Positions 9,001 to 12,074 of a stretch of DNA of 12,074 nucleotides are shown one piece after another. Location: assembly GCA_900128395.1 (NCBI GenBank), contig LT649848.1:1-12074 (forward strand), written 5' to 3'. The translations under genes and the position numbers were made by a program. The notes beneath the pieces were generated by a model that did no database searches, was not told the origin of the DNA, and worked only from the letters and a program-made list of their open reading frames with translations. This DNA is from Stramenopiles sp. TOSAG23-2 (lineage: Eukaryota; Sar). Positions within the stretch are counted from its first letter, which is position 1, and the number at the start of each line of letters is the position of its first letter.

Positions 9001-11861
9001 ACAACTACAGTCCCCATAAACATTCCGAATTCTTTAACAACCCGGACAGCACTGAAGAGATTAGCATAGAAAGAACCTGCGGTTGTGACGGTGGTGACGA
9101 GCATTGCGCTTCCAGCTTCTTTGTATGCCCATTTCATGCGTTGCACTGGCGTAGATTTACTCCCAAGAACAGCTTCCGCTTGTGAATACGTGTCAAACAA
9201 TACAAATGCGTCATCAGCCCCAATTCCCATGATCAGAAACAATGCAACAAAATTTAATAACATCATAGACTTGATTCCAAAATAAATATAAAAGATTGCA
9301 TATCCAGCTGGAAATGAAAGTAGGATACTAGTCATTGCAACGAAAGCTAAAAATGGACTCTCTAAATGCATGAGAACAAAAAAACCAACGAAAGAAAAAG
9401 ATCCCAAGGCAAACAATACATCATGCATTAATGCTTCGTTAATTTCGTGATCTAACAACGTATTTCCTTCAAAGAATGTCATTGTTACATGCTTGAATTC
9501 TTTTTCATTTGCCGTTGCTAAAAATTCATCGTAGAATTTTTCCAACCATCTATAATAATTTCCTTTCTTCTTCAAAGCTAATACTTTCTTTACAAATGTT
9601 TTGTCGCGTTTGAAACGATAACCAAAATCAAAGTGAGAGCGAGTCAGTTCACTTTTTAAATTTTTTGGTCCGAAATCATTGTCAGAGAACCAGAAGACGC
9701 CTGTTTCTACCATTGCTTTCAATACAAACTCAATATCTAGAAGGATATTTCCACCTGTGTAAACACCAACCTCGGAAGAGTTACCACCATTTCCATCTCC
9801 TTTACTGTAGAACAAGTTCATTGGGGAAAGTGGGACGATACAATCCACTTCTTCGTCATTCGTTTCAGCCTTAAGACACCACGTTTTGTAATCAGCAAAT
9901 TTTTGTAATTTATCTTCAAATTTCTTAATCTCTTTAATACAATCTTCCGTAAATATGCCTTTGCTTAAATCTTTAGCGTGGTAAAATACATCAAGGCCCC
10001 CACTTATCTGATGCACTCGATAAGCTGATTTTGCAGCTAACCTTCGCCTCGTCTTTACTTTAGGTGGCTTATGCTTCAATCCAGCGGATGCTTTAGCATA
10101 TTGAAAAGCAGTCAATTCTCGTTTCATAACAGTTGCGGCTGATAAATAATTTGCAAAATCGGAATCAACTGTAATTGTCCAATTGGAAGCTTCCATACCA
10201 AGATAACTTACATATACCGGTAACAAAGTACCTAGAATTAAAACTATTGCTGGGCATCTAGTCATAACTATAATCCAAATGCTAAATGGACCGGTTATTT
10301 TTACCGGTTTGTTCCTGAGTTTCATGGAAATTGTACTGATTATTGGCTCTCCAAGAATCCATATCGTAAGAATTCCAGCAAGCATCCCAAGATATTCCAG
10401 AGGTATTCTATAATGTGTAGAAGTTACAATTGCCCTCGGTGGTCCATATAACTCATCTTCCACAGCATTCCAATTCGTCGACCCAATTATAGCTAAGATG
10501 GACATGTAACACTTTTGACGGATGATAAGTGGTTGATCCCCATTAGCAGGGTCTACAGAAAGCTTAAATTGCCTATTGGTTCGAACGTGTTGCTCAATAC
10601 CACTTAATACTTCAAAATTGGAATAATTTGAATTTCGATTCTCACATATATGTGCTGTTGCAACTAATTCGCCAGAATCACCACCAATTGACTTTAATAA
10701 ATCAGCTGAATTTTCCTCAATAAATTTATATGTTGATCCGGGATTACTTTTCATGCTATCTGTTTTGAACCGTTCTCTAAATCCGCCAGATGTAAGTGCA
10801 CTAGAACAAAACTTAGTATCCTTTTTAAATAAATCTGAACCTAAAAGATTTAAGATCGTTTTAATTGAAGAAGTATCAACAATGCCTGCCGCAATATCAA
10901 CATTCCCCGAATACAATGTTTGTAGCTTCGATCTCATGCCGTTAGTCTCATCGAATATAGTATCTAACGTGGCATTTGTAAATGCGCCGTGTCCAAAGAA
11001 TGCATACAAACCATTCCATTCTATTTTATCGTTTCTTGTTCCAGGTGTATGTTGACAAAGTATCTTGACATTGCGTTGTGTAAGATCGATTATATCAACT
11101 ATATCTTGAATAAATATTGATAACAAAGGAAATTTTTTCTTTTGCAGTGGATCCATATTTTCACTGTAATAATAATTAATTGTTTGTATCGCGTAGTTTG
11201 CACCTTCATCAATTCCCCCAATATACAATCTACTTCGACCGACAATTGATTTTTTTAAAAGAAATTCTTCATAAGCGTCTAGTAAAATACCGACGTGATT
11301 ATTCTGCTTCCCAAGCTGGCCATAGGGATGAATGCCAGGATACGATGCACTATTACCCAACCCTTCTAAATCTGGTAATACAACACAATACCCAGCAGAC
11401 GCAGTTATGGCGTAGGTTGCAGCAAGATTATTGAACATGCATAAACCTGCAAATGCTACTTCATCGCATATAGGTCGTTCTGTTGGCACTGCTTTATGAA
11501 ATACTTCGCTTTCATGGAAATATATGAATGTGGAACAGTTTTGTGTCCCTGATGGCACTGATATTTTAGCAGTGAACTTCGATTTATCCTCATCTTTGTC
11601 GTCTTCATACGTCAATAAATAATCTGATACAGGATATTTTACTTGAAAATATCCGAGTACAATCGAACTTTGAACACTATCACTTTGTGCTGCTACTAAC
11701 GCTTCTATTTCTGTAGTTGATCTGGTATATTGTTCCACAAATGAAACTAAGTTACCTGTAGAGACAACACCAGTAACAATTACAGCTATACATAAAAGTA
11801 CCAGTTCAAACCGTATAGGTTTTCCTTGTAACTTTACCATTGAGAACAATAAACTTATCAT
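3015..11861 (-). CDS. Giant Dispatched-like RND membrane protein with hydrolase-like, EGF and Cys-rich repeat domains
   Basis: This is one 2948-residue frame. Order: signal-anchor-like segment (about 19-38); extracytoplasmic alpha/beta-hydrolase-like region (60-465); segment 488-511; RND TM1 (536-555); porter loop 1 (556-810); TM2-6 (813-970) with GIGADD at 879-884; basic Cys-rich cytosolic linker (975-1063); TM7 (1065-1086); interrupted porter loop 2 (1087-2730); TM8-12 (2731-2884) with GMSVDY at 2797-2802; acidic/His tail. The TM2-4 region closely resembles Dispatched/Patched proteins, which export or move lipids and sterol-linked cargo using cation gradients. The plasma or an endosomal membrane is the likely site; the cargo is unknown. 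An in-frame TAG 30 nt upstream supports the start; Met8 (11840) is an alternative. A typical Dispatched is roughly half this size, and the excess is mainly the 1400-residue insert plus the N-terminal domain. The RND core is confident; cellular function is not known. Confidence 0.93.
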   Translation of the reverse strand: MISLLFSMVKLQGKPIRFELVLLCIAVIVTGVVSTGNLVSFVEQYTRSTTEIEALVAAQSDSVQSSIVLGYFQVKYPVSDYLLTYEDDKDEDKSKFTAKISVPSGTQNCSTFIYFHESEVFHKAVPTERPICDEVAFAGLCMFNNLAATYAITASAGYCVVLPDLEGLGNSASYPGIHPYGQLGKQNNHVGILLDAYEEFLLKKSIVGRSRLYIGGIDEGANYAIQTINYYYSENMDPLQKKKFPLLSIFIQDIVDIIDLTQRNVKILCQHTPGTRNDKIEWNGLYAFFGHGAFTNATLDTIFDETNGMRSKLQTLYSGNVDIAAGIVDTSSIKTILNLLGSDLFKKDTKFCSSALTSGGFRERFKTDSMKSNPGSTYKFIEENSADLLKSIGGDSGELVATAHICENRNSNYSNFEVLSGIEQHVRTNRQFKLSVDPANGDQPLIIRQKCYMSILAIIGSTNWNAVEDELYGPPRAIVTSTHYRIPLEYLGMLAGILTIWILGEPIISTISMKLRNKPVKITGPFSIWIIVMTRCPAIVLILGTLLPVYVSYLGMEASNWTITVDSDFANYLSAATVMKRELTAFQYAKASAGLKHKPPKVKTRRRLAAKSAYRVHQISGGLDVFYHAKDLSKGIFTEDCIKEIKKFEDKLQKFADYKTWCLKAETNDEEVDCIVPLSPMNLFYSKGDGNGGNSSEVGVYTGGNILLDIEFVLKAMVETGVFWFSDNDFGPKNLKSELTRSHFDFGYRFKRDKTFVKKVLALKKKGNYYRWLEKFYDEFLATANEKEFKHVTMTFFEGNTLLDHEINEALMHDVLFALGSFSFVGFFVLMHLESPFLAFVAMTSILLSFPAGYAIFYIYFGIKSMMLLNFVALFLIMGIGADDAFVLFDTYSQAEAVLGSKSTPVQRMKWAYKEAGSAMLVTTVTTAGSFYANLFSAVRVVKEFGMFMGTVVVWNYINVMIIFPAAILTWEYSCWACKMKFIKKKCCGKKNINASITPEDTVSGLVRFKMSSKKVISKRKLTRNLSRLHLKFREKGHQIDVSKLSAPEKCCHGCYTNCLHKFRFPLILFTICITLGFGALAAASFKLASGTPTIFLENRNLGRFAVLMKTKFAGSTPADLEMANKAFPRDVTLKEENCPGTTVDGSVQCNKHGTCDSETFRCNCFAGWAGDGCDSIAISVATPKITPLSGPWGTNLTISASNAFNICYRTSTLTCNNDGTCPNGATQIEGTSGIIPNLVGNTTYFAMGCTDVSTGNAHSSISEIEITIETTTAAAPTFIGGSSKIKKSYGRTVTINSATANYICYDDTNDPVCNATSLTCSIGTMIAGTTGETVGITSSVTMKAIACGDGKGHLDSAVISQEVELVTKTVGDVTVDVTSLEDVDTQGKNITLSAVDADNICYYAHEEGESAEPTCGNDGTCTGEAKTISGDFGMVTIRKHNTVIKARGCIDTAYGDKISVNIKSYTISVTNLVGVPVISGIDDNNQIGYGTTVNIKSVFAGYICYTINGTEPSCTSNAATCGAGSTIKTGSFTSPTYKLEINTDSLTTVGNYIKAVGCGARRNGRDTDSAIYSTTSTISFKPVDAGAIEFAYDSNSNFDADGKILHGGQVILTSTNAVRICYRVGSSGDDPTCHSNGTCVGDALSLTGSTVTTNAITDTSETGTNFKIRAIGCRNKGQNAADAHSSMRTKQLDRVSVQLTEPTVTGSAAGAGGKMQSDSSTPTNYYFTVAADVTLGSTAQTILNFDNDQIIPKGFCYLDDGNTPECNNDGLGTSCNAGKGTYIDAAGSSTVSISGISSTKEFKAIACSLHNWGYHNSQATSTAVNVNKVDKAGVPTVDITQGNVGATVTVTSTNATKICYQSATGTTAVNDPECKDDGTGCKIGKGTTITTTFSVASETTNYKLIGCMNTGPNDYNFHSEVSSVIKITTIVTAEDPTIYTVNGGTSTSQYVLTDNDKTGIDGQITLTAPSTYNSGITTKQCYTKDGATNPGCDESGKCDSNSLTYSNGIIIQGDDTISNVIIKAINCLPPPNGNSNIITIGTYTPVFQPQQIRFDGSLNTDSKEIANGSSMQLEASHASHICYTVDNANDPVCTTTGCSTGTKISSKISPPQPVYRGNAIGTIKGPTQALGSSDGIVKAIACTDNVNDTPATGVSSKPYTIATITAGAVNMVGVLYSETDSNTVRKGGAVTLSSIGAVRICYSIGSADAACETNNCTAGTEISASEGDTSAIFAATSITAIGCADVNSDKATGSFTLEVVQPVNMLAEVKSGTSTNTLKYGGRVQLSSSNAKFICYTSDGSTPSCAACNDDESCASDGNDACTTGSVRLTTEYTSIFKSIDKVTVKAIGCHTAQSTATETEFDIEATQATAPELTKVDIHSEDKIQIFIEAGTAVNVCWSHNASNVFCHQNGTCGGHIWPVNIIQATNEGVSTVDLGKFPSGMDFYAISCGRSGISGSSDSIVVHENFTLTPVTTQPPMTTTATSTIAPTQRPTTATPELATITTPELATTTTPTCPNGCSGNGDCDEFGECQCMKGFDREDCSVKLVPLGDSVEFAILFGIDNTGDGYDKENNTIYTFNPKFDMKTKLAQSFLLEVCQRARADVTLKARPDWPQQCWIQKLAENVEVFPISPAFFPMAIEQFFVQTKGVYDPDIETHGEKYKGKIIWAALRFRINVQLSVGAFEIMPYYEKWKKFLDDEINPIAPPEVGYGKIVSAHFTSSDTEIEIIYSTIASFLTSNGICLVAIIVFTGDLLISGYAMVAIMMIVITLLGVLFGIVGFTFGAIEAVGVTIFVGMSVDYCLHLAHGYHSSTHSTRREKIQDALTHLGVSIVMGAITTGGAAFFLFFCYLYLFYQLGMMMFFNTIFALYFSLVFLSAMLVAAGPNGATCDVYAWPMIVIGLICGKNGNKKIDMTESQAKGVLLAAAAFEHGEHNHDDEDENAFEMI
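3207..4229 (-). other. Second RND half: remainder of porter loop 2 and TM8-12 (residues 2545-2885)
   Basis: After EGF module 2 a porter-type domain resumes (about 2545-2730), including RFRINVQL and an amphipathic helix with EKWKKFLDDEI. TM8-12 follow at about 2731-2750, 2755-2779, 2783-2806, 2825-2850 and 2856-2884. TM10 contains GMSVDYCLHLAHGY with Asp2801, the counterpart of the TM4 aspartates. TM11 has SIVMGAITTGGAAFF, typical of the Patched/Dispatched second half. Confidence 0.85.
4230..4313 (-). other. EGF-like module 2 (residues 2517-2544)
   Basis: Six cysteines at 2517, 2521, 2527, 2533, 2535 and 2544 follow the compact pattern CxxxCxxxxxCxxxxxCxCxxxxxxxxC, as in tenascin/integrin-type EGF modules. 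Asp2526 stands where O-fucosylated EGFs carry Ser/Thr. The module closes the long insertion, and the porter loop resumes immediately after it. Confidence 0.8.
4314..4463 (-). other. Thr/Pro-rich stalk (residues 2467-2516)
   Basis: This segment is dominated by Thr with Pro and Ala, mucin-like and a likely O-glycosylated stalk. It contains a near-exact 8-residue duplication, TPELATIT/TPELATTT. At DNA level this is a 24-bp tandem repeat at about 4328-4375, the only recent-looking repeat in the gene. It separates the repeat array from the second EGF module. Confidence 0.75.
4464..8330 (-). repeat. Array of twelve Cys-rich chitobiase-C-terminal/FN3-associated-like protein repeats (residues 1178-2466)
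   Basis: Each unit has a strand ending in the core ICY (or FCY, QCY, VCW), a DGxxPxC-like turn, a second nearby Cys, and a closing strand of the type VKAIGC. The first core cysteines are at 1208, 1305, 1402, 1505, 1622, 1757, 1860, 1982, 2083, 2202, 2296 and 2399, a spacing of 94-135 residues. Every unit has four cysteines (for example 1305, 1314, 1321, 1348); unit 11 has six. The ICYTSDGSTPSC and VKAIAC signatures recall the beta-sandwich modules found next to chitobiase and other glycan-binding or secreted proteins, with cysteines added. The units have diverged in sequence, so the array is old. The likely role is an adhesive or spacer ectodomain with two disulfides per unit. Confidence 0.75.
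8340..8447 (-). other. EGF-like module 1 (residues 1139-1174)
   Basis: Six cysteines at 1139, 1150, 1156, 1163, 1165 and 1174 have EGF spacing, including the CxC pair and the G-W-A-G-D-G-C ending. Thr1155 sits directly before the third cysteine in C-x4-T-C, matching the O-fucose consensus known from animal EGF modules. The module opens the long insertion in porter loop 2. Confidence 0.8.
8949..9437 (-). other. Sterol-sensing-like TM2-6 block of the RND core (residues 809-971)
   Basis: Five consecutive membrane segments (about 813-832, 836-857, 863-889, 917-935, 943-970) follow a porter loop ending in a LLDHEINEAL helix, as in Dispatched and Patched. TM4 carries GIGADD with Asp883 and Asp884, followed by AFVLFD. 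This is the family hallmark used for proton or sodium coupling. EAGSAMLVTTVTTAGSF in TM5 also fits the family. Confidence 0.85.
10467..11684 (-). other. Alpha/beta-hydrolase-like extracytoplasmic domain (residues about 60-465)
   Basis: Residues 107-115 and 157-180 follow the pattern of alpha/beta hydrolases of the secreted-lipase type: a hydrophobic strand, then VVLPDLEGLG and an HPY motif at 178-180. Next comes an amphipathic helix and the strand-turn-helix RLYIGGIDEGANYA (211-224), at the place of the nucleophile elbow GxSxG. Here the central residue is Asp218, not Ser. The region lies between two membrane segments, so it should face the same side as the porter loops. The assignment rests on motif pattern only. 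The catalytic His and acid could not be assigned. A pseudo-enzyme that binds lipid or protein is as plausible as an active one. Confidence 0.55.
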
Positions 11862-11932
11862 GCTTAAAATGAAGGAGAATAAAATCAGCTAATAATAAAG
11901 AATGCATTCAAAATTAAATAAACAAAGAAATG

Positions 11933-11940
11933 TATTTATA
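11933..11940 (-). promoter_or_regulatory. TATA-box candidate for the giant membrane-protein gene
   Basis: On the minus strand TATAAATA begins 79 nt before the ATG. A start site about 25-35 nt downstream would give a leader of about 45-55 nt, near the 10-bp palindrome GAATGCATTC at 11900-11909. It matches the octamer in front of the dehydratase gene. Confidence 0.45.
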
Positions 11941-12074
11941 CTAGAATTCAGAATAGTCTATTGATGCTGGATTGCCAAACGCTGCATTCTTTAATAAGTT
12001 ACAAACTGATATTATTTAAGAGCTGAAATGAAATTTTACCAAAATTTTGAAAGCTGGAATCGAATGGATGTTGG

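Overview
This window looks like nuclear DNA of a eukaryote, most likely a unicellular stramenopile such as a diatom; that is an inference. The spacers are AT-rich. Both genes carry a TATA-box-like octamer, AATAAA-type polyadenylation signals and no prokaryotic operon features. The first gene resembles animal rather than bacterial versions of its enzyme. The second encodes a huge Dispatched-like membrane protein with EGF modules. Both reading frames are uninterrupted, so the locus appears intron-free.

Layout. Positions 1-685 look like a non-autonomous inverted-repeat element: a perfect 48-bp inverted repeat at 1-48 and 638-685, no convincing gene inside, and a 31-bp tandem duplication. Positions 686-1402 are upstream DNA for a GDP-mannose 4,6-dehydratase gene (1403-2458, +), with TATAAATA at 1315-1322. 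Positions 2459-3014 separate two convergent genes; they hold one AATAAA per strand and, between these, a perfect 16-bp palindrome of two CACGTG boxes. Positions 3015-11861 (-) are one 2948-codon ORF, with TATAAATA on the minus strand at 11940-11933. The window ends in about 130 bp of unremarkable upstream DNA.

The giant protein is the main discovery candidate. It reads as: cytosolic N-terminus, membrane segment, extracytoplasmic alpha/beta-hydrolase-like domain, membrane segment, then a complete 12-segment Dispatched-type RND transporter with the sterol-sensing-like TM2-6 block. Its second porter loop is interrupted by about 1400 residues: an EGF-like module, twelve repeats of about 100 residues that look like chitobiase C-terminal / FN3-associated modules with four conserved cysteines each, a Thr/Pro stalk, and a second EGF-like module. 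The three intramembrane aspartates expected of a cation-driven Dispatched-like pump are present. The hydrolase's nucleophile-elbow serine appears to be replaced by aspartate.

The two genes may be unrelated neighbours. However, the dehydratase makes the precursor of GDP-fucose, and the giant protein carries several Cys-x(4-5)-Thr-Cys motifs resembling EGF O-fucosylation sites. That link is speculative but testable.
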